Below, one piece after another: positions 1 through 6,019 of a stretch of DNA of 7,521 nucleotides. Both the position numbers and the translations under genes were made by a program. A model generated the notes under the pieces. That model saw only the letters and a program-made list of their open reading frames with translations. It did no database searches and was not told the DNA's origin. Positions within the stretch are counted from its first letter, which is position 1. Each line of letters begins with the position of its first letter. Origin of the DNA: CAWJAP01 sp963834365 (GTDB lineage: Bacteria > Acidobacteriota > Vicinamibacteria > Vicinamibacterales > Vicinamibacteraceae); contig CAWIBS010000031.1 of assembly GCA_963834365.1 (NCBI GenBank), positions 1 through 7,521 of the forward strand, read 5' to 3'.

Positions 1-19
1 GCCGCATGTGTGAATGGGC

Positions 20-562
20 TCAGCAGCCCTTCCCGGCAACGGGAGGGCCTTGTGCCTCGGATGCCTCGGCCTCAGCGAGCAGCCGCTGACGCATCCTCAG
101 CTCGCGCTGGAGAACCGCTCCACGCCTACCCATCGACATGAACTCAGGCACGACGCCCGGCGAGCCGCGCAAGGCCGCCCCGAGCGCCCACCAAAGCACC
201 TGTCGAACGGGGAACGTCTCCATTGGTGAGAGCCTGTGCTCCATCGTCGCCGCCATCCGCGCCCGGAGACTGGGTTTCTTCGCCACGCGGGAAAAGACGA
301 CCTGCTGCAGGCGCATCGGCGGCCCAACCGCTCCCTCGTCGCGCCCGAGGAAGAAGTACGGGAGAGCCTCGACGTCCCGCGCCCGCCACCACCGCTGCAG
401 CGCCGCGTCGGTTCCCCGCGCGATGGCCGAGGCCAGACTGCGGGCCTGGAGGAGCGCCTCGGTGAGGCCATCGCCGATGACGAACTCCTTGTGATGACCC
501 GCGTCACCCACCAGCGCCCACCCGTTTCCGGCTGCTCTTCGGAAAAAATATCGTTCCTTCAC
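20..562 (-). CDS. FAD-dependent monooxygenase/oxidoreductase, C-terminal part (frameshifted gene)
   Basis: This is the displaced C-terminal 180 residues of the flavoprotein that starts at 1380. The key evidence is the second FAD-binding signature, GWALVGDAGHHKEF followed by GDGLTEALLQARSLA (fragment residues 14-44). This is the GD motif that contacts the FAD ribityl/pyrophosphate in group A monooxygenases. The frame is open upstream of the GTG at 562 as far as 649, just after an in-frame TGA at 650-652, and there it reads ATTGPLIAGSTPGEPVRGT, which continues the family sequence. The GTG at 562 is therefore probably not a real start. The joined protein would be about 453 residues, normal for the family. 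The last 30 or so residues are charged and Ala-rich, with no recognised motif. Either the break is a sequence error and one intact enzyme is made, or this half is a non-functional relic. Confidence 0.82.
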   Translation of the reverse strand: MKERYFFRRAAGNGWALVGDAGHHKEFVIGDGLTEALLQARSLASAIARGTDAALQRWWRARDVEALPYFFLGRDEGAVGPPMRLQQVVFSRVAKKPSLRARMAATMEHRLSPMETFPVRQVLWWALGAALRGSPGVVPEFMSMGRRGAVLQRELRMRQRLLAEAEASEAQGPPVAGKGC

Positions 563-600
563 GGTGCCACGGACGGGCTCCCCCGGCGTCGAACCGGCGA

Positions 601-1380
601 TCAGCGGGCCGGTTGTGGCATCGGAGGCGAGATCCCGATCAGAGCGGCCTCAGCGTCGGTGCGCCACGCCATGGCCTGCTCGAGCGGGGGCAGACTACCG
701 ATCAGGAGTTGATCGTGATCGGTCTGAAAGATGACACGGATGTGACCATCGGTATTCGCGATGTACATCCCGAAGGGATAGGCCGGATCGGTCCGCCAGA
801 ACGCCGGCGCGTTCCAGTATCCCCAGAACATCGCTCGCGGTGCGTCGTATGCGAGGTATTCCTCCGCCTCGACCTGGTGTGCGACCGCGGAATGCCGGCC
901 GTCGGCTCCCACAACCAGATTCGCGTGGAACACCTGCTCGTGGCCTGCCGATCCGACGGCCCGGACTCCGACCACGCGGTCTCCGTCCTGCACGACCGAG
1001 GTCACGCGCGTGCGGTCGCGGACCTCGACGCCAGCCGATGCCGCGGCATCCTGCAGGAGACCGTCGAGCCGCCGTCGGCGGGGACAGTACTCCGCTCGGC
1101 CGTCAGGAAACTCGATATCGACGAACGCGTCATTCTTCCTCAGCCTCACGATGTGCGTCGCCGGCGCGACCGCGCGAACCGCGTCGCCGATCCCGACTTC
1201 GTCGAGAACGTCGAGCCCCGGGGGATGGATGGTATGAGTGGACAGGATCTGATCGCTCGGAAGTCGATCCTTGTCGAGGAGCAAGACAGAGGCACCGCCC
1301 CGCGCCAGGAACGTCGCGAGCGTAGCCCCGGCGCACCGGGCGCCGACAATGACGACGTCATGACGGGACGGTGTCGTCAT
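601..1380 (-). CDS. FAD-dependent monooxygenase/oxidoreductase, N-terminal part (frameshifted gene)
   Basis: This is the first 259 residues of a group A flavoprotein (NAD(P)/FAD-dependent oxidoreductase). Such enzymes bind FAD in a Rossmann fold and typically hydroxylate or oxidise small organic substrates in the cytoplasm; the substrate here cannot be told. Residues 8-36 form the dinucleotide-binding beta-alpha-beta unit, with the variant glycine motif GARCAG (13-18) ending in an acidic residue (DKD, 36-38). The STHTIHPPG stretch (47-55) is typical of this subfamily, and the DG motif reads VVGADGRHS (156-164). The ATG at 1380 is chosen because it lies a few residues before the Rossmann fold; the frame stays open upstream to 1569 but has no family sequence there. 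The frame then hits TGA at 601-603, while the family sequence resumes in another frame (see 20-562). The whole gene, 20-1380, is 1361 bases; adding one base gives 454 codons, so a single-base deletion fits. It is divergent from the AraC-type gene, a common arrangement for a regulator and its target. Confidence 0.85.
   Translation of the reverse strand: MTTPSRHDVVIVGARCAGATLATFLARGGASVLLLDKDRLPSDQILSTHTIHPPGLDVLDEVGIGDAVRAVAPATHIVRLRKNDAFVDIEFPDGRAEYCPRRRRLDGLLQDAAASAGVEVRDRTRVTSVVQDGDRVVGVRAVGSAGHEQVFHANLVVGADGRHSAVAHQVEAEEYLAYDAPRAMFWGYWNAPAFWRTDPAYPFGMYIANTDGHIRVIFQTDHDQLLIGSLPPLEQAMAWRTDAEAALIGISPPMPQPAR
604..649 (-). other. Frameshift interval in the flavoprotein gene (one base apparently missing)
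   Basis: On the minus strand the N-terminal frame is open down to TGA at 601-603, and the C-terminal frame is open only from 649. The frame change must therefore lie in this 46-base overlap. Going from one frame to the other needs a one-base loss (or a two-base gain). The likeliest point is around 635-645, where ...TDAEAAL in the first frame would pass into RDLASDATTGPLIAGS in the second. There is no long homopolymer here; the longest run is GGG. Confidence 0.8.
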
Positions 1381-1400
1381 GGGAGGTTCAACCGCCGGGT

Positions 1401-1412
1401 GCGCGTACGCGC
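1401..1412. promoter_or_regulatory. Perfect 12-bp palindrome between divergent starts (candidate operator)
   Basis: GCGCGTACGCGC is identical to its reverse complement. It lies in the 56-bp gap between the flavoprotein start (1380, minus) and the regulator start (1437, plus). Its right half, TACGCGC (1406-1412), is repeated directly at 1414-1420. The placement suits an operator that controls both genes, perhaps bound by the adjacent AraC-type protein. However, AraC proteins usually prefer direct-repeat sites, and GC-rich DNA makes short palindromes fairly common. No convincing -35/-10 pair can be assigned here. Confidence 0.35.
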
Positions 1413-1436
1413 CTACGCGCTGGAAGCCGGACCTGC

Positions 1437-2471
1437 ATGGCACAATCGTCCCAGCTCGCCCACCATGACTGCACGCGCCGATCGCTTGACAGAGCGCGCC
1501 AGAACCCGGGAGCCGGGCGCGTCCGCTCGTCCTACCCTGCGAGCAGTGTGCACGTCTTCGTCGGGGCACTGGAACGGCTGGGCTATTCCATGGAGCCCCT
1601 TCTGGCCACCGTCGGCATCTGTCGAGCTAATCTGGATGACCCGGACGCGCGCATACCGGTTACGGCCTGGGGCCCGGTGTTCCGCCGGGCGCTCGAACAG
1701 CGGCCGATGCGCAACGCGGGGGTGCGGCTGGCGGCCGCGACGCGATTCGGCGACTTCCCGCTGATTGACTACTTGATCGCGACTTCGCGGAACGTCGGCG
1801 AGGGCCTCTCGCGGCTTGCGCGCTATCTGCGTCTCGCCGAGCCTCGATCCGTTCCCTGTCTTCGCGAGGACGAGGACCCGATTCGGGTGCTGCTCGTCGG
1901 CTGTGACACGGCACTCTCGGCCGAGTTCACCGTGACGCTCAACCTGTTGCTGTTTCGCGAGGAAACCGACGGCCGATTTCGCGCCGCCTACGCGAGCTTC
2001 TGCCACGTGCCCGATGATGTCGTGGAGATGGAGCGGGTGCTGGGCTGTCCGGTCTACGCCGGAGCGTCCTGGAATGGCTGGGCGCTGTCGCGCGAAATGT
2101 CTCAACTTCCGCTCCGGCGGCGCGACCCCGCGCTGGCGGGCTTGCTCCAGAGGCAGGCTGACGAGGCGCTCGCACGCCTTCCGCCAACGGAAGGTGTCGC
2201 TCTGGACGTGCGACGAGCGCTCGCGTCACGGGTAGGAGTGGACGATACGCGCATCCGGGCGGTTGCCCGGACCCTTGGCACGTCGGCGCGGTCCCTGCAG
2301 CGCCGTCTCGCCGCCGCCGGCATCTCGTACCAGCAACTGCTCGACCGGGCGCGTCGGGATACGGCCGAGCGCCATCTGACGGAGTCGCGGCTGTCAGTCG
2401 CCGAGATCGCGTTCCTGCTGGGCTATTCCGAGCCCTGCCGCCTTCAACCGGGCGTTCAGACGATGGCATGA
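1437..2471 (+). CDS. AraC-family transcriptional regulator with arabinose-binding-type N-terminal domain (C-terminus frameshifted)
   Basis: This cytoplasmic DNA-binding regulator probably senses a small molecule and controls the divergent flavoprotein gene. The N-terminal two thirds (about residues 36-230) match the arabinose-binding-type domain of OruR/ArgR-like AraC proteins: VHVFVGALERLGY, then FPLIDYLIATSRNVGEGL and RLARYLRL. The AraC HTH begins near residue 260. The first recognition unit is IRAVARTLGTSARSLQRRL (273-291) and the second begins VAEIAFLLGYSEP (321-333). After that the frame reads CRLQPGVQTMA and stops, whereas the family continues with an FNRAF-type helix that is present in the next frame (see 2437-2547). 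ATG 1437 is chosen because GGAAG lies 10 bases upstream. An earlier in-frame GTG at 1371 would overlap the divergent gene, and a GTG at 1548 sits just at the domain start, so the N-terminus is uncertain. As written the protein is 344 residues; with the extra base removed it is 369. Confidence 0.85.
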   Translation: MAQSSQLAHHDCTRRSLDRARQNPGAGRVRSSYPASSVHVFVGALERLGYSMEPLLATVGICRANLDDPDARIPVTAWGPVFRRALEQRPMRNAGVRLAAATRFGDFPLIDYLIATSRNVGEGLSRLARYLRLAEPRSVPCLREDEDPIRVLLVGCDTALSAEFTVTLNLLLFREETDGRFRAAYASFCHVPDDVVEMERVLGCPVYAGASWNGWALSREMSQLPLRRRDPALAGLLQRQADEALARLPPTEGVALDVRRALASRVGVDDTRIRAVARTLGTSARSLQRRLAAAGISYQQLLDRARRDTAERHLTESRLSVAEIAFLLGYSEPCRLQPGVQTMA

Positions 2472-2547
2472 CGAAGCGCCACTCGCGTTCCGCCGGCATC
2501 GCGCTGGTTCCTTCGGCGTCCCCGACGTCAGCGCGCGCCGGCCTTGA
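2437..2547 (+). other. Out-of-frame C-terminal tail of the AraC-family regulator
   Basis: If the T at about 2436 is skipped, the frame reads SEP then AAFNRAFRRWHDEAPLAFRRH, which is the expected last helix of the AraC HTH domain and its conserved (F)xRxFxRWxxxxPxxFRR pattern. It ends at TGA 2545-2547 after a further 15 or so residues (AGSFGVPDVSARRP). The segment is conserved-looking and lacks a start of its own, so it is a displaced part of the gene at 1437. In this reading the gene overlaps the convergent propeller gene (stop 2528-2530) by 20 bases. Confidence 0.75.
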
Positions 2548-3757
2548 TGTCGTACGCGAGCAGCGTGTCCTGATTGCGCACGTAGAGGCGGCCGTCGCTG
2601 ACCACCGGGTGCGCCCAGCTCGGAAGCCCCTTGTCGGGAATGTCGAAACGGCCCTTCTCGCGATAGCCGGCCGACGTCGCCTCCGCGAGTCCGACGACGT
2701 TGGACTCACTCTGAATGTAGAGGTGTCCGTCCGCGTACGTCACCGAACCTTTGCCGACGCTCCGATCCCGCCACATCATGTTGCCCGTCCCGAACTCGAG
2801 GCAGGTCAGGATGGCATCGCTGAACCCGTAAAGGTAACCGCCGACGAGAACGACGCCGCCGTGGTGGTTCTTCATGTTCTGCGTGAAGTACACCTCTTTC
2901 GACACGACTTCGCCGTTCTGCGCAGTCAGATCCAGCAGCCCGCCACCGGTCCCGTACGCCGACGTGAAGAACACCTTGTTGTTCGAGTAGATCGGCGTGG
3001 CAATGTTCGCGACCCGGTTCGCGGCGTTTGGATATCGGAACATCAGCTTGCCGTCGGAGGCGCGAACGCCAACGCCCGCGGACGCCGTGAAGGTCATGTA
3101 GGTGCGCACGCCCTGCACGTCCGCGGCAACGATGGACGAATATCCAGCCGGATCGCTCAGCTCCTTCGAGGTCCAGGCCGTCTTCCCCGTTGCCTTGTCC
3201 AGCTTCACCATGCCCGCGCCCGGCCCGCCGGGAGTGACGACGACATGCGGCCCGTCGACGAGCGGTGACTCGCTGATCAGCCATCGCAGCTGAGGGCCGC
3301 CGAAATCGCGCAGGATGTTGCGCTGCCAGACGAGCGAGCCATCAATCTTGAGGCACGCCAGATCGCCGTTCTCGGTCAGGACGTAGAGGCGATCGCCGTC
3401 AAGGGTCGGTGTGCCGCGCGGGCCCGGTCCGCGATCGTTGGTCTGAGGGTCGCCCAGCGCCTTCGACCAGACTTCCTTCCCGTCGCTGCGATTCAGGGCA
3501 ATGACCATGCTGCTGCTGCCGCGCATGCCCTGGAGGAACACGCGGTCGCCTGCAATCGCCATCGACCCGAACCCGGATCCGAGTCCGTTCGCCGTCCAGA
3601 CCACGCGCGGTCCGCCCGCGGGCCATTCTTTCAGCAGGCCGGTTTCCTTCGATACCCGGGCACGATCGAGTCCTTGCCACTGCGGCCAGTCAGCGGCGGC
3701 ATGCAGAGCGGCCGCACCGAGAAATACCGTTGCGGCGAATGTCAGCGTCTTGGTCAT
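2528..3757 (-). CDS. Exported PQQ/BamB-like beta-propeller repeat protein (first paralogue)
   Basis: This 409-residue protein of the PQQ-binding-like (BamB/quinoprotein) beta-propeller family is probably periplasmic or secreted. A Sec-type signal peptide spans residues 1-21 (MTKTLTF, a hydrophobic core, then LHAA), and the mature part begins near ADWPQWQG (22-29). Propeller blades with the usual 'xxLYVL...G.LxCLxxxxGxxxW' pattern recur, for example DGDRLYVLTENGDLACLKIDGSLVW (120-144), GYLYGFSDAILTCLEFGTGNMMW (307-329) and DGRLYVRNQDTLLAYD (388-403). It lacks the haem motif and the vicinal Cys pair of quinoprotein alcohol dehydrogenases, so a scaffold or binding role is as likely as catalysis. 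ATG 3757 is chosen because the signal peptide starts there; the frame is open upstream to 3949 only as a shadow of the cytochrome domain. It lies 41 bp after the stop of the dehydrogenase-cytochrome gene and is probably co-transcribed. The paralogue at 6020 shares the N-terminal plan and the DFGG motif. Confidence 0.88.
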   Translation of the reverse strand: MTKTLTFAATVFLGAAALHAAADWPQWQGLDRARVSKETGLLKEWPAGGPRVVWTANGLGSGFGSMAIAGDRVFLQGMRGSSSMVIALNRSDGKEVWSKALGDPQTNDRGPGPRGTPTLDGDRLYVLTENGDLACLKIDGSLVWQRNILRDFGGPQLRWLISESPLVDGPHVVVTPGGPGAGMVKLDKATGKTAWTSKELSDPAGYSSIVAADVQGVRTYMTFTASAGVGVRASDGKLMFRYPNAANRVANIATPIYSNNKVFFTSAYGTGGGLLDLTAQNGEVVSKEVYFTQNMKNHHGGVVLVGGYLYGFSDAILTCLEFGTGNMMWRDRSVGKGSVTYADGHLYIQSESNVVGLAEATSAGYREKGRFDIPDKGLPSWAHPVVSDGRLYVRNQDTLLAYDIKAGAR

Positions 3758-3798
3758 GGGGATCTCGATCTCGCGCGTCCTCGCGGCCGCTGCGCCGC

Positions 3799-4650
3799 CT
3801 ACTTCCTCGGCGCCAGCTTTCGCATGTAGTTGACGATGCTCCAGATGTCGTTGTCTGGAATGCTCCCGTCGAACCCCATCATCATCGTCGGCTGGATCCC
3901 CCTCTTGATCACGCTGTAGATTTCGCCGTCGCTCGACCCATGGTCCCATTGATCATCCGTGAGATCCGGCGGCTGCTTGCCTCCCTGCTCTTCGATGATC
4001 GAGATGGCGACGCCGGCTTTCACTGCGCCCTGCGCCATGTTGCCGTGACAGGCGGCGCAGTTGGTATCGTACGCGTTCTTCCCGGCGGTGAGCGACTCGG
4101 GCGTCGGCGCCACCGGATTTCTGAGGCTCGCGGCTGGCTGGCTGGCGACGTCCTGGCTGGCACTCGGACCACGAGCTGTCACCGTGGACGGGGACGACGC
4201 CGTGGCTCTGGCGCCCACGACCTTCCTGATCATGCCGTCGGCCTTCGTCAGGACATAGAGCTCACCGGCATCGTCGACCGCGAACCGCATGTCCACGCGG
4301 CCGCGGCCGGAGATGGCCCCGGCGCCGGGCAGTGCCTCGCCCATGCCGCCGCGCGCGCGGTAGCTGCCTTCCACCAGGCGGCGGAGCCCCGCGTCGATCT
4401 CGTGAATCTGCGCGACCGTCGCCGGGTTGCCGTCGTCGGCTGCGAGCACCTCGGCACGCTCGGCGTACCAAATCCGGCCGGTCGTGATGTCGCCGAACAC
4501 GAGCTTGCCTCTCAACGCCGGGACCTGACTGCCTCGGTAGACAAACCCATTGGCGATGGCATCGCCGCCGTCCGCCCCACGGTGCGGGTATTGAATCACC
4601 GGGTAGATCGGCTTGACCGTGCCGCGTGCCACGGTGTCCGAAATCTGCAT
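3799..4650 (-). CDS. End of sugar dehydrogenase propeller plus C-terminal cytochrome c domain (second part of the frameshifted fusion)
   Basis: This frame completes the gene that starts at 5797. Its first 145 or so residues finish the propeller: TVKPIYPVIQYPHR, GGDAIANGFVYRG and LRGKLVFGDITTGRIWY match the last blades of glucose/sorbosone dehydrogenases, ending at ELYVLTKADGMIRKVVG. An Ala/Ser/Pro/Thr-rich linker (about 147-185) leads to a class I-type cytochrome c domain. That domain has haem motif CAACH at 198-202 (580-584 of the joined protein), MMMGF at 256-260 as the likely distal Met ligand, and a closing helix DNDIWSIVNYMRKLAPRK. Known family logic is that the haem accepts electrons from PQQH2 and passes them to the respiratory chain in the periplasm. 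The frame is open upstream of ATG 4650 with TLIP before it, so that ATG is internal rather than a start. The TAG at 3799-3801 is followed 41 bp later by the propeller gene at 3757. Confidence 0.85.
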   Translation of the reverse strand: MQISDTVARGTVKPIYPVIQYPHRGADGGDAIANGFVYRGSQVPALRGKLVFGDITTGRIWYAERAEVLAADDGNPATVAQIHEIDAGLRRLVEGSYRARGGMGEALPGAGAISGRGRVDMRFAVDDAGELYVLTKADGMIRKVVGARATASSPSTVTARGPSASQDVASQPAASLRNPVAPTPESLTAGKNAYDTNCAACHGNMAQGAVKAGVAISIIEEQGGKQPPDLTDDQWDHGSSDGEIYSVIKRGIQPTMMMGFDGSIPDNDIWSIVNYMRKLAPRK

Positions 4651-5797
4651 CGGAATCAGCGTCGTCCTCCGGAACCGCGGTCATGCCGTCTGCAGACATG
4701 ACCTGCGTGCCCTCGCGCAGCGGATAGCCGTAGTTCGCGCCCTTGCGGACGATGACGACCGTCTCCCAGGTGACGAGCCCGATGTTGAACGCCAGCAACT
4801 CCGGCGCGCTCGGCCGCATGGGATCGACGTCCCAGATCAGCCGATGCGGATTGCGCAGGCCGTATGCCCAGATCTCCTTGCGTGCGCCTTCGAGTGTCGA
4901 AAAGGGATTGTCGTTCGGGATCCGGTACCGCCCGTTCTCGCTGACCGTGCTCGTCGCCGCGTGTTCGCGCAAGTCGGGCACGATGCGCAGGATCTTTCCG
5001 ACGAGGGTGTCGAGCCGCTGCGGATTCAGACGGCGGATGTCTTTCTGCTCGCCGGAGCCGGCATCGCCAACGCCGATGTACATGACCCGCCAGTCGGGAT
5101 CGCCGGGCCGCGCGATGGGATTGAAGATCATCTCGCCCAGCGGGTGGATGGGCGTGGGGTGCTCGAGCCGCATCAACTCTCGCGCCGTGCCCTCGAAAGT
5201 CGCGTCCGCCGGATTGCGGTCCCTCCACTCGATCACCACCACTTCGCGATCGATCCGCCCGCCCGCGGTGGGCGTGGGAATCGCAGCCGTCGTCGTGTAA
5301 CCCGACAGGTCGAGGCCGGCGACCACGCCGGCCCTCGGCCCCGGCGCGGCGGCAACAGCCGTATCCTCCATGTGGATCGTGTAGAAGACGCCGTTGCGCG
5401 CGTAGTCGGGATCGAAGAGGAAGTTCGTCAGACCGGTAGCGAAATTGCGCTCGAACGTGAATTTCATGAACAGGCCGGGCCGTCCGCCGGCGCCGTTGAA
5501 GTCGAGATAGGTCGTGAACGTCTTCGTCTGCTTGTCGACGATGTAGAGCGGGCCGTTGAGGTCGTTCACGAAGAATCGGCGGCCGCCCGGCTCGTCCCGC
5601 AGGAAGTTGACCCTGGCCAGCTGTCCCCTCGTGTTCTGCCCATTGAGCTCGCCGGTGATCGGCATCGGCGCGTAGTCTTCCAGTTCGAGGGTCAGCCGTG
5701 TTGCCGGCTGGACCGCGAACGCGTGGGCGACCGCAAGCACCAGAGTCGCAATGACGATCGACTTCAATGCCAGCGCCGTGGGTCTGCAGTTCTTCAT
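4262..5797 (-). CDS. PQQ-dependent sugar (glucose/sorbosone-type) dehydrogenase, N-terminal part of a dehydrogenase-cytochrome c fusion (frameshifted)
   Basis: This is a secreted glucose/sorbosone dehydrogenase-type beta-propeller, an enzyme family that oxidises aldoses or related sugars with PQQ. A signal peptide spans residues 1-28 (MKNCRPT, hydrophobic core to AHAFA). Family marks follow in order: NFLFDPDYARNGVFYTIH (125-142), HPLGEMIFNP (218-227, aligning with the HxGG region that holds the catalytic His), YIGVGDAGSGEQ (240-251), RIPNDNPF (292-299), AYGLRNPHRLIWD (311-323, with the PQQ-contacting Arg region) and GANYGYPLREG (353-363). Genuine sequence ends at Asp379 (4661). From 4660 down to the stop at 4262 the translation is an Arg-rich out-of-frame readthrough with no family match. 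The domain continues in the frame of 3799-4650. Removing one base from the 1999-base span 3799-5797 gives 666 codons, a 665-residue protein. ATG 5797 is favoured by the signal peptide and by GGGAAG 10 bases upstream. Confidence 0.85.
   Translation of the reverse strand: MKNCRPTALALKSIVIATLVLAVAHAFAVQPATRLTLELEDYAPMPITGELNGQNTRGQLARVNFLRDEPGGRRFFVNDLNGPLYIVDKQTKTFTTYLDFNGAGGRPGLFMKFTFERNFATGLTNFLFDPDYARNGVFYTIHMEDTAVAAAPGPRAGVVAGLDLSGYTTTAAIPTPTAGGRIDREVVVIEWRDRNPADATFEGTARELMRLEHPTPIHPLGEMIFNPIARPGDPDWRVMYIGVGDAGSGEQKDIRRLNPQRLDTLVGKILRIVPDLREHAATSTVSENGRYRIPNDNPFSTLEGARKEIWAYGLRNPHRLIWDVDPMRPSAPELLAFNIGLVTWETVVIVRKGANYGYPLREGTQVMSADGMTAVPEDDADSDADFGHRGTRHGQADLPGDSIPAPWGGRRRCHRQWVCLPRQSGPGVERQARVRRHHDRPDLVRRACRGARSRRRQPGDGRADSRDRRGAPPPGGRQLPRARRHGRGTARRRGHLRPRPRGHAVRGRRCR
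4655..4665 (-). other. Frameshift point in the dehydrogenase-cytochrome gene (one extra base)
   Basis: The first frame reads AVPEDD up to 4661 and then loses family resemblance. The second frame reads LIPMQISDTVARG from 4659. Skipping the single base at about 4660 joins them as PEDD-LIPMQISDTV, which suits this part of the family. The local sequence GACGACGCTG has no homopolymer but does have a short GAC repeat. Confidence 0.75.
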
Positions 5798-5885
5798 AGC
5801 TGAAACACTTCCCGCGCAATCGTAACGGCAGCCACGGCGTTCGGCCACCGCGAATACAACGTCAGCTCAGTGATCCGAAGCTCGC

Positions 5886-5929
5886 GTACGAGTGAGCGCC
5901 TGGCCCGCGGCCGGCGTAAGTGTACGAGT
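5886..5929. repeat. 8-bp direct repeats GTACGAGT flanking a GC-rich imperfect hairpin
   Basis: GTACGAGT occurs at 5886-5893 and again at 5922-5929, 36 bp apart (start to start). Between them, 5897-5916 can fold as an 8-bp stem, CGCC-GGCC pairing with GGCC-GGCG, with one bulged T at 5901 and a CGC loop at 5906-5908. Two direct repeats at this spacing in a divergent promoter region could be regulator half-sites, but the hairpin may merely reflect the high GC content. Confidence 0.35.
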
Positions 5930-6006
5930 CGCGGATCCCGCACCCGTGGTGGGCTACCTGGGTTCTGAAGGCATCAACTTCCGGCAGTAGACAGTGTTCC
6001 AGGGAC

Positions 6007-6011
6007 AGGAG
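6007..6011 (+). promoter_or_regulatory. Shine-Dalgarno AGGAG that decides the start at 6020
   Basis: AGGAG lies 8 bases before ATG 6020, an ideal spacing. Two in-frame GTG codons at 6011 and 6014 overlap or immediately follow this site, so ATG 6020 is the better start. The choice changes the N-terminus by only three residues (M/V-V-T). Confidence 0.6.
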
Positions 6012-6019
6012 TGGTGACG

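Larger units (their letters stand above)
5798..6019. promoter_or_regulatory. Divergent intergenic region of the sugar-oxidation module
   Basis: These 222 bp separate the start of the dehydrogenase-cytochrome operon (minus) from the second propeller gene (plus), so they must hold promoters for both directions. No clear sigma-70 box pair is visible. The centre holds a short repeat and hairpin (5886-5929, listed separately). The only open frame crossing it, on the minus strand at 5862-6044, is Ser/Pro-rich, has no family resemblance and overlaps the start of the plus gene, so I do not call it a gene. Confidence 0.5.

Noticed and set aside
1..19. Sequence before the flavoprotein stop
   Set aside because: It is too short to assign and holds no visible terminator or coding signal.
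613..1764. Long plus-strand open frame (383 residues) opposite the flavoprotein gene
   Set aside because: Its composition is typical of an antisense shadow. It also runs through the divergent promoter gap and into the regulator in another frame.
2430..2440. Programmed +1 frameshift at CCC-TGC in the regulator
   Set aside because: The site lacks a stop codon or rare-codon pause and a stimulatory Shine-Dalgarno-like element, and two unrelated genes nearby are also shifted. A base error or mutation is simpler.
4613..5803. Long plus-strand open frame (396 residues) opposite the dehydrogenase gene
   Set aside because: It is Arg/Asp/Val-rich with no family motif and lies wholly antisense to a gene with clear motifs. 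Long antisense frames are expected in GC-rich DNA.
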